Positions 1 to 9,094 are shown, counted from the first letter of the stretch. The stretch: 64,000 nucleotides of DNA from a bacterium A37T11 (GCA_900109895.1 FOBR01000022.1:38934-102933); one strand, 5' to 3'. The notes: generated by a model not told the origin, from the sequence alone. Numbers and translations are program-made.

Positions 1-617
1 TGGTATTAAAACAAGTTCAGCAAAATATGGCCATTTATGACAAGGCGGGTGAACAGCATTATGACATTATTTCGGCGTTCATTAAATCCATTAGGGGAAG
101 TGATCCTAACGCGGCCGTATATTGGCTGGCCCGTATGGTAGAAGGAGGGGAAGACCCTTCGTTCATTGCCCGCCGGTTGCTGATACTCGCCTCAGAAGAT
201 ATTGGAAATGCCAATCCCAATGCCTTGTTACTGGCCAACACCTGTTTTCAGGCTGTAAATGTTATTGGTTGGCCGGAATCAAAAATTATTTTAGCGCAAA
301 CAGTTACTTACTTAGCCTCATCAGCTAAAAGTAACGCAGCCGTTGAAGCCATCAGCCAGGCGCAGGCAATAGTCAAACAAACCGGAGACCTTTCAGTACC
401 GCTTCATTTGCGAAATGCACCAACTAAACTGATGAAAGATATGGGGTACGCCAAAGATTACCGATATGCACATTCATATTCGGGTAACTTTATTGTCCAG
501 GAATTTTTGCCCGAAAAAATTAGCGGAACGATCATTTATAATCCGGGTCATAACCCCGCAGAAGATAAACTACGCGAAAGATTACGTGAGCTGTGGAAAA
601 ACAGGTATAAATATTAG
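1..617 (+). CDS. rarA: Replication-associated recombination protein A (RarA/MgsA), 3' part
   Basis: C-terminal ~204 residues of a AAA+ ATPase of the RarA/MgsA/WRNIP1 family, which acts at stalled replication forks. The frame is open from base 3 with no start upstream, so the 5' end with the Walker motifs lies outside the window. Visible family hallmarks are HYDIISAFIKSIRGSDPNAA, the helix AVYWLARMVEGGEDP and RRLLILASEDIGNANP, all from the C-terminal oligomerisation region. An internal ATG at 27 is not the true start because the preceding codons (VLKQVQQN) fit the family. The stop is at 615-617, followed by the convergent rnc. Identification is by recognisable family sequence; the ATPase core cannot be checked here. 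Confidence 0.9.
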   Translation, partial: VLKQVQQNMAIYDKAGEQHYDIISAFIKSIRGSDPNAAVYWLARMVEGGEDPSFIARRLLILASEDIGNANPNALLLANTCFQAVNVIGWPESKIILAQTVTYLASSAKSNAAVEAISQAQAIVKQTGDLSVPLHLRNAPTKLMKDMGYAKDYRYAHSYSGNFIVQEFLPEKISGTIIYNPGHNPAEDKLRERLRELWKNRYKY

Positions 618-649
618 CAAATTTAAATTTCAGAACCAGCATTTAGCCA

Positions 650-1381
650 TTAAATTACGTGTAAGCTTTCACAGGCTTTTTCAGCAGCCAATTTTTCGGC
701 GTTCTTTTTATTATAATCCCGGCCTGTGCCCCACACTTGTCCTTCAATAACGGCATCAATGGTGAACAGTTTTGAATTTTCCTGTAAGGCATTTTCAACC
801 ACCACAAATGATATCTCTTTACCGGCCTGCTGGCACCATTCAATAAGCCGGCTTTTAAAATTGGTTTCAGTTTGTTCCAGTTGATGAATATCTACGTGTT
901 GCTTTATGATGCGCGTAACCAGGAAATGACGCGTAAACCGATATCCTTTATCCAGATAAATGGCTCCAACAAGGGCTTCAAAGGCATCACCAAGTAAAGA
1001 AGTTTGCTTAGCCTGTGGTCCTATCATACGCGTATCAAATTGAATAAGCTCATTGAGGCCAAGTTTTCGTGCCAGTAGGTTCAGGTGATTTCGACTGACT
1101 ATTTTTGACCGCATTTCTGTCAAAAATCCTTCATCCTTATAAGGGTATTTTGTAAATAAAAGTTCAGCAATTACTGAACCCAAAATAGCATCGCCTAAAA
1201 ACTCAAGTCGTTCATTACTGTTTTTTGTCCCTTCTTTGATGTTTTTTGCCACAGACTTATGTCGAAATGCCATGTGGTATAAATGCATATTACCAGGAAC
1301 AAATCCCAATAAATTCTTAAGCGCTTTCACATATTTGCGCTGAGGTGAAAAATGCAACTTATAAAAACCGGAAATAGACAT
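650..1381 (-). CDS. rnc: Ribonuclease III
   Basis: Double-strand-specific endoribonuclease (243 aa) that processes rRNA precursors and structured mRNAs in the cytoplasm. The RNase III signature NERLEFLGDAILGSVIAELL lies near residues 56-75, containing the conserved acidic metal ligands; a second acidic motif is GDAFEALVGAIYLD. The C-terminal third is a dsRNA-binding domain (TNFKSRLIEWCQQAG ... NKKNAEKLAAEKACE). Length is typical of Bacteroidota. It is the last gene of an acpP-fabF-rnc cluster on the minus strand, 27 bp after fabF, and is convergent with rarA. Confidence 0.95.
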   Translation of the reverse strand: MSISGFYKLHFSPQRKYVKALKNLLGFVPGNMHLYHMAFRHKSVAKNIKEGTKNSNERLEFLGDAILGSVIAELLFTKYPYKDEGFLTEMRSKIVSRNHLNLLARKLGLNELIQFDTRMIGPQAKQTSLLGDAFEALVGAIYLDKGYRFTRHFLVTRIIKQHVDIHQLEQTETNFKSRLIEWCQQAGKEISFVVVENALQENSKLFTIDAVIEGQVWGTGRDYNKKNAEKLAAEKACESLHVI

Positions 1382-1408
1382 CTGAAATAATTCGAGAATC
1401 GGTATTTT

Positions 1409-2662
1409 CTAGTCCTTGTATTTTCTAAAAATAACAGAAGCATTATGTCCGCCAAAACCAAATGTATTGCTCATCGCGGCATTAATAACCCGTTTCTGGG
1501 CTTTATTAAATGTAAGGTTAAGCCGTGGATCCAGTGCTTCGTCATCCGTGAAATGATTAATGGTGGGTGGCACAGTGTCATTTTTTATAGCTAAAATGGA
1601 GGCAATTGATTCAATTGCACCAGCTGCACCCAATAAATGGCCGGTCATTGATTTGGTTGAACTAATGTTTAAATTATAAGCGTGATCACCAAATAAAGCC
1701 ATGATGGCCTTGATTTCACTAATGTCCCCTAATGGGGTGGATGTTCCATGTACATTAATATAATCAATATCATTAACACTTAATTGGGCGTCACGTAGTG
1801 CATTTCCCATTACCAGCCGGGCACCTAACCCTTCCGGATGCGGAGCCGTGATGTGGTTGGCGTCAGCACTCATGCCGCCGCCCACAATTTCAGCATAAAT
1901 CTTCGCTCCGCGTTCCTTGGCATGCTCCAAACTCTCCAAAATAATCACTCCGGCGCCTTCGCCGGCCACAAATCCATCCCGGTCCTTATCAAAAGGGCGT
2001 GAAGCAGTAGCCGGATCGTCATTTCGGGTTGACAATGCATGCATGGCGTTGAAACCGCCTATGCCAGCCTCATTTATAATAGCTTCTGAACCTCCGGAGA
2101 TAATAATGTCGGCCGTGCCAACACGAATATAATTAAGTGAATCAATAAGGGCATTGGTAGAGGAAGCACAGGCAGAAACAGTAGAAAAGTTAGGCCCATG
2201 CAATCCATATCTCATAGAAATGTGTCCTGGCGCTATATCCAGGATCATTTTTGGGATAAAAAAGGGATTAAACCTTGGTGTGCCGTCGCCGTTGGCAAAA
2301 TGGCTCACCTCATCATAAAACGTTTTAAGGCCGCCGATCCCCGAACCCCAAATAACTCCAATACGGTTTGTATCAAGTTTAGAGAAATCCAGGGCTGCGT
2401 CTTTTACTGCTTCATCAGTAGCAGCAAGTGCAAAATGTACAAATGGGTCTACCTTTCGAGCCTCTTTACGGTCTAAAAAATTCTCAGGATTGAAGTTTTT
2501 AACTTCGCAAGCAAACCTGGTTTTAAATTTAGAAGCGTTAAATTGGGTGATAGGAGCAGCTCCGCTTACTCCTTTGATCAAACTGTCCCAATATTCAGGA
2601 ACAGTATTTCCAATAGGAGTAAGCGCGCCTAGTCCTGTTACTACTACTCTTTTAAGCTCCAT
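1409..2662 (-). CDS. fabF: Beta-ketoacyl-ACP synthase II
   Basis: Condensing enzyme of type II fatty acid synthesis (417 aa): joins malonyl-ACP to acyl-ACP, with the acyl chain held on the active-site cysteine. The thiolase fold is complete: start MELKRVVVTGLGALTPIG, nucleophile Cys165 in TVSACASSTNA, the first histidine in NVHGTSTPLGD, the second in KSMTGHLLGAAG, and the C-terminal NTFGFGGHNAS. Acyl carrier protein acpP lies 26 bp upstream and rnc downstream, the usual order in this phylum. No oddities seen. Confidence 0.97.
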   Translation of the reverse strand: MELKRVVVTGLGALTPIGNTVPEYWDSLIKGVSGAAPITQFNASKFKTRFACEVKNFNPENFLDRKEARKVDPFVHFALAATDEAVKDAALDFSKLDTNRIGVIWGSGIGGLKTFYDEVSHFANGDGTPRFNPFFIPKMILDIAPGHISMRYGLHGPNFSTVSACASSTNALIDSLNYIRVGTADIIISGGSEAIINEAGIGGFNAMHALSTRNDDPATASRPFDKDRDGFVAGEGAGVIILESLEHAKERGAKIYAEIVGGGMSADANHITAPHPEGLGARLVMGNALRDAQLSVNDIDYINVHGTSTPLGDISEIKAIMALFGDHAYNLNISSTKSMTGHLLGAAGAIESIASILAIKNDTVPPTINHFTDDEALDPRLNLTFNKAQKRVINAAMSNTFGFGGHNASVIFRKYKD

Positions 2663-2688
2663 TTATACGTTTTGGCCTAATAAATTAG

Positions 2689-2925
2689 TTAGTTAACGTT
2701 TTTTTCTAAGTAAGCAATGGCTTGCCCAACGGTGCTAATGGTTTCAGCCTGATCATCAGGGATGGCCACATTGAATTCTTTTTCAAACTCCATGATAAGT
2801 TCTACAGTGTCCAACGAATCGGCACCCAAATCATTGGTAAATGAAGCCTCTGGTGTTACCTCGTTTTCGTCAACACCTAATTTCTCAACGATAATTGCTT
2901 TTACTCTTGAAGCGATATCAGACAT
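2689..2925 (-). CDS. acpP: Acyl carrier protein
   Basis: Small acidic carrier protein (78 aa) that holds growing fatty acyl chains on a 4'-phosphopantetheine arm. The attachment site is Ser37 in the invariant [18 protein letters not shown]. The protein is a typical four-helix ACP and is full length. It heads the acpP-fabF-rnc minus-strand cluster. The ~170-bp gap to the divergent gene at 3096 should hold promoters for both directions; a sequence close to the -7 consensus (TTTCTTTG) is seen on the minus strand upstream of the start but it is not perfect. Confidence 0.97.
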   Translation of the reverse strand: MSDIASRVKAIIVEKLGVDENEVTPEASFTNDLGADSLDTVELIMEFEKEFNVAIPDDQAETISTVGQAIAYLEKNVN

Positions 2926-3095
2926 GATTTTATGGATTAATTGTTTAATAAATCAGTGCAAAGAAAAATAAAATTCGGTTAATATCAAACCTTTTTCGGT
3001 TTTAGCTTACTAAACTTGTATTTTTAGAAATTAATAAAATAATAATTTTTATTGGATTTTGTTTTTGTATTTTCGCCAATAAAATTCAATTTGTT

Positions 3096-3515
3096 TTGAA
3101 CAAGCTTACATTAAAACTTGAGCTGGATCTTGATTTTAAACTGCTGGGCATTACCTGCCAACTGAAAGATTACCGGCTTTGTTATCATATAAACAAGTTT
3201 ACAGGCCTTCAACTGGCGAAAACAGAAGATCATGAGGTAGACTATTTAAATAAACAAATTTTATTTTTCAGCAGATATATTTTTATTCCACCCATGGCAG
3301 AAACAGAATATTATCTTTTGGCAAACCGTGGAATTAACGGAGGATTCCTCATTCCGGAGATGAGAGGGGCTGATTATTTTTTTTTGATAAGAAATTTTAT
3401 CGATGACGAAAACTTCGCCACACTTCATCATGCCATTTCTGGAATAAAAGATGTATTGACTGCTACAGAAATTGAGCCCCATAAATTGAAATCTAAAGAA
3501 AATCTGGTATTTTAG
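3096..3515 (+). CDS. IPExxxVDY family protein
   Basis: 139-aa protein of the Bacteroidota-specific IPExxxVDY family, whose function is unknown. The namesake motif is present as LIPEMRGADYFFLIRNF (here IPExxxADY). The N-terminus KLTLKLELDLDFKLLGITC and central FIPPMAETEYYLLAN also fit. No signal peptide or membrane segment. The start is a TTG at 3096; there is no ATG in a sensible position. The position between acpP and pyk is the conserved context for this family, so a link to central carbon or lipid metabolism is possible but unproven. The codon choice is AT-rich like the flanks. Confidence 0.8.
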   Translation: MNKLTLKLELDLDFKLLGITCQLKDYRLCYHINKFTGLQLAKTEDHEVDYLNKQILFFSRYIFIPPMAETEYYLLANRGINGGFLIPEMRGADYFFLIRNFIDDENFATLHHAISGIKDVLTATEIEPHKLKSKENLVF

Positions 3516-3542
3516 CCGATTCTAAAGATAATAAAGAATACC

Positions 3543-3559
3543 GCGATACATCGTATCGC
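3543..3559. promoter_or_regulatory. Perfect 7-bp palindrome upstream of pyk
   Basis: GCGATAC-atc-GTATCGC lies 24 bp before the pyk ATG and 28 bp after the previous stop. It could be an operator or a small mRNA hairpin; there is no T run after it, so it is not a classical terminator. Function is inference. Confidence 0.4.
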
Positions 3560-3582
3560 ATCTCTAAACTAAAATAATTTCA

Positions 3583-5013
3583 ATGGAAAAAGTTCAAAAA
3601 CGAACTAAAATTGTTGCAACACTAGGCCCGGCGTCAGCAAAAAAGGAAATTTTAACCAGCATGGTTGCAAAAGGAGTGGATGTTTGCCGTCTCAATTTTT
3701 CCCACGGCGACCAGGAAGATCATCTTAAAACCATTCAGACCATCCGGGAAATCAATGCCCAGCATAAAATTAATGTTGGAATTTTGGCCGATCTTCAAGG
3801 GCCTAAAATAAGGATCGGAAAAATGAAAGAAGGAGGGGCCTTGTTGTTAAACGGCCACCGCCTTAAAATTACAACCCATGAACAGATTGGTGATGAGAAT
3901 ATGATCTATATCACTTATCAGGAATTCCCGAAGGATGTAAATGTGGATGAAATCATTTTATTAGATGATGGAAAGATTCAAATGAAGGTTTTGGCCACGA
4001 ATTTACACGACACGGTAGACTGTGAAGTGATTCATGGAGGGGTATTAACGTCGCGTAAGGGTGTGAATTTACCCAATACCAATGTGTCCATTCCAAGTTT
4101 GACAGAAGAAGATCTGTCTAATCTAAACTTCGCATTGGATCACGATGCAGATTGGATCGCCATGTCTTTTGTGCGCAAAGCAGAAGACATCATATTATTG
4201 AAAAAAATCATTGCAGAAAGGGGTAAGACGGCCAGGGTAATCGCTAAAATCGAAAAACCTGAGGCTATTGAAAATATTGACTCCATCATTGAGGTCACCG
4301 ATGCTGTGATGGTTGCCCGAGGTGATTTAGGCGTAGAGTTGCCAATGGAAGAAGTGCCCGTACTTCAAAAAATGATCGTAGATAAATGCCGTGCGGCCTC
4401 AAAAACGGTCATTGTAGCTACTCAAATGCTTGAAAGTATGATAACCACACCACGAGCCACGCGTGCTGAAGTTAATGATGTAGCAAATTCTGTATTGGAT
4501 GGAGCTGATGCGGTAATGCTGAGCGGAGAGACCTCTGTAGGGGAATTTCCCGAAATTGTAATTGAAACGATGAGTAAAATCATTAGGTATGTAGAAAAAA
4601 CTTCTTATCGTTATTTTAATCCCAAAAATAAGTCTTATAATCCTGAAAGCTATATTCCCGATTCTATATGTGCTTCCTCCGTTTATTTAGCCAAAGAAAC
4701 GAGTGCTAAAGCCATTGTGGCCATGACTTCTTCTGGCTACACCGCATTTGAGATATCCAGTTATCGGCCAAATGCAGATATTTATGTATTCACAAGTAAT
4801 GTATCGCTATTAAATACCGTAAGCTTGCTCTGGGGAGTGCGTGGTTTTTACTATGATGGATTTGAAAGTACCGATGGCAGTATCCATGATGTTAACAAGA
4901 AGCTAAAGGAACTCAATTTGGTTACTAAAGGCGAGATTGTGGTCAATACAGCGTCAACCCCTTTACATAAAAAAGGTAAAACGAATACGATCAAAGTAAC
5001 AGAAATAAAATAA
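3583..5013 (+). CDS. pyk: Pyruvate kinase
   Basis: Glycolytic enzyme (476 aa) converting phosphoenolpyruvate and ADP to pyruvate and ATP. The TIM-barrel core is clear: RTKIVATLGPASAKKEIL at the N-terminus, ILADLQGPKIRIGKM, active-site IAKIEKPEAIENI and VARGDLGVELPMEEVP, and the signature TRAEVNDVANSVLDGADAV MLSGE near residues 290-315. The C-terminal regulatory domain (residues ~350-476) is present. It follows the IPExxxVDY gene and is closed by a hairpin terminator at 5043-5065. Confidence 0.97.
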   Translation: MEKVQKRTKIVATLGPASAKKEILTSMVAKGVDVCRLNFSHGDQEDHLKTIQTIREINAQHKINVGILADLQGPKIRIGKMKEGGALLLNGHRLKITTHEQIGDENMIYITYQEFPKDVNVDEIILLDDGKIQMKVLATNLHDTVDCEVIHGGVLTSRKGVNLPNTNVSIPSLTEEDLSNLNFALDHDADWIAMSFVRKAEDIILLKKIIAERGKTARVIAKIEKPEAIENIDSIIEVTDAVMVARGDLGVELPMEEVPVLQKMIVDKCRAASKTVIVATQMLESMITTPRATRAEVNDVANSVLDGADAVMLSGETSVGEFPEIVIETMSKIIRYVEKTSYRYFNPKNKSYNPESYIPDSICASSVYLAKETSAKAIVAMTSSGYTAFEISSYRPNADIYVFTSNVSLLNTVSLLWGVRGFYYDGFESTDGSIHDVNKKLKELNLVTKGEIVVNTASTPLHKKGKTNTIKVTEIK

Positions 5014-5042
5014 TAAACTATTTTAAAATTGTTTGCATGAAG

Positions 5043-5065
5043 CGACTGGATTACTCAGTCGTTTT
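5043..5065 (+). terminator. Rho-independent terminator after pyk
   Basis: Stem CGACTG / CAGTCG with loop gattact, followed by TTTT. It lies 30 bp past the pyk stop and overlaps the 3' end of the convergent small gene. Confidence 0.7.
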
Positions 5066-5335
5066 ATGCAATATTTTACTGCTGGCAGTCAGTTTTTTGA
5101 CAACATGCTTCCTGGCCGGAGATGGTAAATTCAGGCTATTAATGACAATCCTTCCCGGACCTATAGTGTCATTGCTTATAAGGGATGGTGCCGCGTTTTT
5201 AAGGGTAGAATGTTTTGAGGTAGAATCCGGATAACTTTCCTTCAGGAAAGCTTTAGGACAGCTTTCTTTTGCAATCACCGTCAATAAAGGAGTCATATAC
5301 AAAGCCAAGCAAAATACAAATTTAAAGGCTCTCAT
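5051..5335 (-). CDS. Small secreted protein of unknown function
   Basis: 94-aa predicted exported protein that I do not recognise. The N-terminus MRAFKFVFCLALYMTPLLTV is a good signal peptide with likely cleavage near IAKES; the rest is Ser/Lys/Pro-rich with no cysteine motif beyond ESCPKA. Support for a real gene: a perfect -7 element TATCTTTG on the minus strand at 5363-5370, about 27 bp upstream of the ATG. A competing plus-strand reading at 5037-5234 would begin before and run through the pyk terminator and is less likely. Function unknown. Confidence 0.5.
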   Translation of the reverse strand: MRAFKFVFCLALYMTPLLTVIAKESCPKAFLKESYPDSTSKHSTLKNAAPSLISNDTIGPGRIVINSLNLPSPARKHVVKKLTASSKILHKTTE

Positions 5336-5362
5336 TACTAATAGGTCTTTGTTTTAGTTACA

Positions 5363-5370
5363 CAAAGATA
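5363..5370 (-). promoter_or_regulatory. Promoter -7 element for the small secreted protein
   Basis: Minus-strand TATCTTTG is a perfect match to the Bacteroidota -7 consensus TAnnTTTG. A TTG on the minus strand near 5396-5398 could act as the -33 element, at slightly long spacing. Confidence 0.5.
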
Positions 5371-5448
5371 AGAACTTATTTTTGAAAGTTATTGACAACC
5401 CGAGTGTTAAAAATTGTTAAATGACGTTCCAAAACCTGTAAGCTTCTG

Positions 5449-5456
5449 TATTTTTG
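5449..5456 (+). promoter_or_regulatory. Promoter -7 element for the histidine kinase
   Basis: TATTTTTG matches TAnnTTTG and ends 6 nt before the ATG at 5463. This makes a TTG start at 5454 unlikely because it would lie inside the promoter. The transcript would have almost no 5' untranslated region. Confidence 0.55.
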
Positions 5457-5462
5457 TGTAGC

Positions 5463-7247
5463 ATGAAGCGAAAAAGTATCAGTTTGATCATTGGTTTGAT
5501 GGCTGCTGCCTTGGTAGGAGTAATTGGTATGCAGTATTATTTCATATGGAAATCATACCTTTTGCAGTCGCAATTGTTTGATGAATCAGTCAAGGCTGCT
5601 ATGGGGGCAGTTGTCCAAAATGCAGGGAAGCGGGAGATGGTGCGCTTTATTTCTGATCAGGAGCGAAAAAGTAGCCGCATGATACAACAGCGGGTGGAGG
5701 AACAAAGCCGTCGTGTCAGGATTGACTATTTAAGAAAAAATGTAACCGAACAGGAAATCACTTTTAACAAAAAAGAAAAGGAGCTGAAAGAGCGTTTTCC
5801 CACAACCATAGAACTTGACAATTCGTTTTATGAGACCTATTTAAGACATCCATCCCGAAATTATTCGGTTAAGTTAGATATTCAGGGCTCTATTGGGGGA
5901 ATAGTACAAGACAACCAGCTGGTAGTATATGCCGAAAATCCTTCACCCTTTCCAAAAAAAGCTAAAGATGACAGCGTGCGTTATTTTGTGGTGGATGTTT
6001 CAGGGCAAGACCGGCATCTTTTAATAGCATTACCGCCGCGGTTTGACAGAAAATTGGCTTCTGAACTGGCCCATCTTGAAGAACAGGAAAGGATAGAGCA
6101 GGCTAACGAATTTTTCGACTCTGCAAATACGGGTACAGCTGGTCTAATTCAAAATCTGGCCAATGAATTTGCTTTGTCAAAGCGCCCCCTAAATCAACGC
6201 ATTGATTATCCTTATATACAGGATCAGCTAGATCGGGAATTTAAAGCCAGGGGAATTCATTCACCATTTAATGTGGAAATTCATGATAGGAACCGACTGC
6301 TTTTTAAGCTGGCCAATTTTCAGCCAATGCCCGACAACGCTGGCATCTATCAAGTGTCCCTTTTTCCAAATGATCCTAACAAATTACCAGGCTCATTGAC
6401 AGTATTTTTCCCAAATAAAAGCAATATCCTGCTGGGAAGCATCCATGTGATGCTATTTTCTTCAGCAGGGTTGCTGTTAGTGCTAATCGGATGTTTTGCT
6501 TATACCATTTTTATTATATTAAAGCAGAAAAAAATATCTGAAATGAAAACGGACTTTATAAATAATATGACGCATGAATTTAAAACGCCTGTTGCCACCA
6601 TCATGATAGCGAGTGAGTCACTAAAAGATCCCGAAATAGGACAAAACAAAAATCGGGTAGATCGCTTGGCCAGTATCATATACGATGAAAATGTCCGTCT
6701 GGGCAATCACATTGAAAGGGTGCTCAATATTGCACGGATAGACAAAGGGGATCTCAAACTTGATAAAAAGGAAATAGACGTAAATGAGCTGATCCCCGTG
6801 GTAGTGGATAGCATGGAATTACAATTGCAGAAGCGTGAAGCCAGCGTCACTTTGGAGCTTCAGGCTACCTATTCGCGTGTGATGGCCGATGAATTGCATC
6901 TGTCCAACGTGTTGTCAAATTTGATGGACAACGCAATTAAATACAGTAAAGATAAGCCAGACATTTACATAAGCACAAAAAATGTGGGAAAGCTTTTATA
7001 CATAACCGTAGCCGATAAGGGAATTGGTATGAGTAAAGACCAGCTATCAAAGATTTTTGATCAATTCTACCGTATTCCGACCGGAAACCGTCATGATGTT
7101 AAAGGATTTGGATTAGGGTTGAGTTACGTGAGTGACATTATTAAACGGCTTAATGGACATATAAAAGTGAAGAGTGAAAAAGAAAAGGGGACCGAGTTTG
7201 AAATTACCTTGCCGCTTTGCAAGGAAATAGAACCTATAAAGAAATAG
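5463..7247 (+). CDS. Sensor histidine kinase
   Basis: Membrane-bound two-component sensor of 594 aa. One transmembrane helix at the N-terminus (SLIIGLMAAALVGVIGMQYYF), a ~300-residue extracytoplasmic sensor region with charged coiled-coil character, and a second helix (~residues 325-350). The cytoplasmic half has a HisKA domain with phospho-acceptor His371 in NNMTHEFKTPVATI and an HATPase_c domain with N box NLMDNAIKYSKD, G1 box VADKGIGMS and G2 box GFGLGLSYV. I chose the ATG at 5463 over a TTG nine bases upstream that overlaps the -7 element. The response regulator follows after 18 bp and is the expected partner. The signal sensed is unknown. Confidence 0.92.
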   Translation: MKRKSISLIIGLMAAALVGVIGMQYYFIWKSYLLQSQLFDESVKAAMGAVVQNAGKREMVRFISDQERKSSRMIQQRVEEQSRRVRIDYLRKNVTEQEITFNKKEKELKERFPTTIELDNSFYETYLRHPSRNYSVKLDIQGSIGGIVQDNQLVVYAENPSPFPKKAKDDSVRYFVVDVSGQDRHLLIALPPRFDRKLASELAHLEEQERIEQANEFFDSANTGTAGLIQNLANEFALSKRPLNQRIDYPYIQDQLDREFKARGIHSPFNVEIHDRNRLLFKLANFQPMPDNAGIYQVSLFPNDPNKLPGSLTVFFPNKSNILLGSIHVMLFSSAGLLLVLIGCFAYTIFIILKQKKISEMKTDFINNMTHEFKTPVATIMIASESLKDPEIGQNKNRVDRLASIIYDENVRLGNHIERVLNIARIDKGDLKLDKKEIDVNELIPVVVDSMELQLQKREASVTLELQATYSRVMADELHLSNVLSNLMDNAIKYSKDKPDIYISTKNVGKLLYITVADKGIGMSKDQLSKIFDQFYRIPTGNRHDVKGFGLGLSYVSDIIKRLNGHIKVKSEKEKGTEFEITLPLCKEIEPIKK

Positions 7248-7265
7248 CCGTAGGCTGCAGCATTT

Positions 7266-7970
7266 ATGAATGTGATAAAAAAAATTTTATTAGCTGAAGA
7301 CGACCCCAACTTGGGAGAAATTCTAAGTGATTACCTGGAATTAAAGGGAAAATTTGAGGTTAAATTGTGTGCAGATGGAGAGGAAGCCATACGGATCTTT
7401 AACCGGGAGGATTTTGATCTTTGCATTCTTGATGTCATGATGCCAAAAAAAGATGGATTTACATTAGGTAAAGAAATCAGAAAAGTGAACGCAAAGGTTC
7501 CCATCATTTTTGCAACAGCCAAAGGCATGATGGAAGATAAAGCCGAAGCTTTTGGGTTGGGAGGCGATGATTACATCACAAAGCCATTTAGAGTAGAAGA
7601 ATTGCTGATGCGTATCAATGCATTGTTAAAGCGGGTATTGTTAACGGATGACCAAGTGCAGGAAAAACTACCGGATAGTTTTGAGATTGGTGAATATCAC
7701 TTTGATTATACTTCACAGCAAATATCTCGCAATGGATTGGCGCAAAAGCTTTCCACCAAAGAGGCTGAATTGCTGCGTATGCTGTGTCTTAAAAAAAATG
7801 AAGTGCTTACCCGAGAGGAGGCACTCCTTAAAATATGGCATGACGATAATTATTTCAATGGCCGCAGCATGGATGTATTTTTAAGCAAACTACGCAAATA
7901 TCTTCGCGATGACCAAAAAGTGGAAATAGTAAACGTTCACGGTAGGGGCTATAAATTGTTAGTAAGCTAA
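7266..7970 (+). CDS. OmpR/PhoB-family response regulator
   Basis: 234-aa DNA-binding response regulator paired with the kinase just upstream. The receiver domain (residues ~5-120) has the acidic pair in LLAEDDPN, the phospho-acceptor Asp56 in CILDVMMPKKDG and the conserved lysine in DDYITKPF. The C-terminal winged helix (residues ~140-232) shows LSTKEAELLRMLCL and the recognition-helix region RSMDVFLSKLRKYL ending in VHGRGYKL. The stop overlaps the convergent bestrophin-like gene by 4 bp. Targets cannot be inferred. Confidence 0.95.
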   Translation: MNVIKKILLAEDDPNLGEILSDYLELKGKFEVKLCADGEEAIRIFNREDFDLCILDVMMPKKDGFTLGKEIRKVNAKVPIIFATAKGMMEDKAEAFGLGGDDYITKPFRVEELLMRINALLKRVLLTDDQVQEKLPDSFEIGEYHFDYTSQQISRNGLAQKLSTKEAELLRMLCLKKNEVLTREEALLKIWHDDNYFNGRSMDVFLSKLRKYLRDDQKVEIVNVHGRGYKLLVS

Positions 7971-8848
7971 CGGATAATCTCCGCAACATGAATCCCGATA
8001 TTGTTGACCATCTTTTCAATGGGAAGATCATCCGGATCAGTACCAAAAGGATCTTCTATTGATTCTGCGATGACTTCTAATGAAGCCATCACATAAAAGA
8101 TAAATGGTACCGTGGCCATGACGAAATAGCCCATCGAAACCACATAACCAAGGGGGAGCGTAAGTACATAAATAAAAATAAATTTTTTAATAAATGAACT
8201 GTAAGATATCGGAATGGGCGTGTTTTTAATGCGTTCGCAAGCCCCGCATATATCTGCAAACGATTGTAGCTCTTGACTCATTACAATAAGTTGGTCGCCA
8301 GTAATCAATTTTTCCAAATACAATTGATTAATTCGTTCAACGATTAGCGAGGCCACTTGGTTAGGCCCATGTTTTTGGCTATCCAATGTCTCAAATTCCG
8401 GATGTTCCTTTTCATCCAACATAAACCGGGTCTTGTTTGAGCGAAGGTGATCAAAAAGCGTACTAGCAAATAACGGGATTGATTTTGTGAAAAAACCTCT
8501 GTTTAATTGATCATCAGATTCAAGGAAAGCCTGTATTTTAATGGCCAGATTTCTGCTAACATTCGTAAGCATCCCCCATTGTTTTCGTGCCTCCCACCAC
8601 CTGTCATAAGCCGTATTCGTACGGAAAACTAACAGAAGTGACATAACAAAGCCAAGTAAGCTATGTAACACGGTGATATTTTTAATCCAATTTTTTTCTG
8701 ATAATTTTAAATACTCTATTTCCCAAAAAGCAATACCCCCTGAATAAAGGGCTATTAACAAAATCAACGGAAACAATTTACGTACGGTATCTGAGCGTTG
8801 TAGTGAAAACAGCGCTTGAAACCAATCTTTCGGATTATAAACAATCAT
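7967..8848 (-). CDS. Bestrophin-family anion channel (UPF0187)
   Basis: 293-aa membrane protein of the bacterial bestrophin family, pentameric ion channels related to eukaryotic calcium-activated chloride channels. Family marks are the N-terminal WFQALFSLQRSDTVRKLFP, the first helices (LILLIALYSGGIAFWE; HSLLGFVMSLLLVFRTNTAY), the characteristic AYDRWWEARKQWG, the PLGYVV segment and a C-terminal EDPFGTDPDDLP. About four hydrophobic segments are visible. It is convergent with the response regulator and has a perfect -7 element 4 nt upstream of its ATG. Ion selectivity of the bacterial proteins varies, so the substrate is not certain. Confidence 0.9.
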   Translation of the reverse strand: MIVYNPKDWFQALFSLQRSDTVRKLFPLILLIALYSGGIAFWEIEYLKLSEKNWIKNITVLHSLLGFVMSLLLVFRTNTAYDRWWEARKQWGMLTNVSRNLAIKIQAFLESDDQLNRGFFTKSIPLFASTLFDHLRSNKTRFMLDEKEHPEFETLDSQKHGPNQVASLIVERINQLYLEKLITGDQLIVMSQELQSFADICGACERIKNTPIPISYSSFIKKFIFIYVLTLPLGYVVSMGYFVMATVPFIFYVMASLEVIAESIEDPFGTDPDDLPIEKMVNNIGIHVAEIIR

Positions 8849-8852
8849 ACAG

Positions 8853-8860
8853 CAAATTTA
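8853..8860 (-). promoter_or_regulatory. Promoter -7 element for the bestrophin gene
   Basis: Minus-strand TAAATTTG, a perfect TAnnTTTG, ends 4 nt before the ATG at 8848, which implies a leaderless or nearly leaderless message. Confidence 0.5.
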
Positions 8861-8892
8861 AACGAAAATGAAGGTTTTCCTGTAAAAAATCG

Positions 8893-8900
8893 TATATTTG
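8893..8900 (+). promoter_or_regulatory. Candidate promoter -7 element toward the TPR gene
   Basis: TATATTTG matches the consensus. If it drives the TPR gene, the leader would be about 185 nt; the rest of the 8849-9094 gap is AT-rich with no other gene seen. Confidence 0.4.
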
Positions 8901-9094
8901 TATATAGCGTATCTAATGAGGTTATTGACAAATATGGAATCATTAATTTGTTGTTCAACAGAAGATTATTTGCATAAGAATAAATATGTGGAAAACTTAT
9001 GTTAGTTGGAAGCCATATTTAAACCTATTTTGTTTTGACAAAGCTAGGGTAATATGGTGTCCCGCTTTTTACAGTTCTTAAGACGGTTGATTTG

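Noticed and set aside
5037..5234. 65-codon plus-strand ORF after pyk
   Set aside because: It begins next to and runs through the pyk terminator, and overlaps a better-supported minus-strand gene with promoter and signal peptide.
9000..9090. E. coli-like TTGACA and TAATAT boxes before the TPR gene
   Set aside because: Spacing is only 9 bp and the primary sigma factor of this phylum uses TTG/TAnnTTTG.
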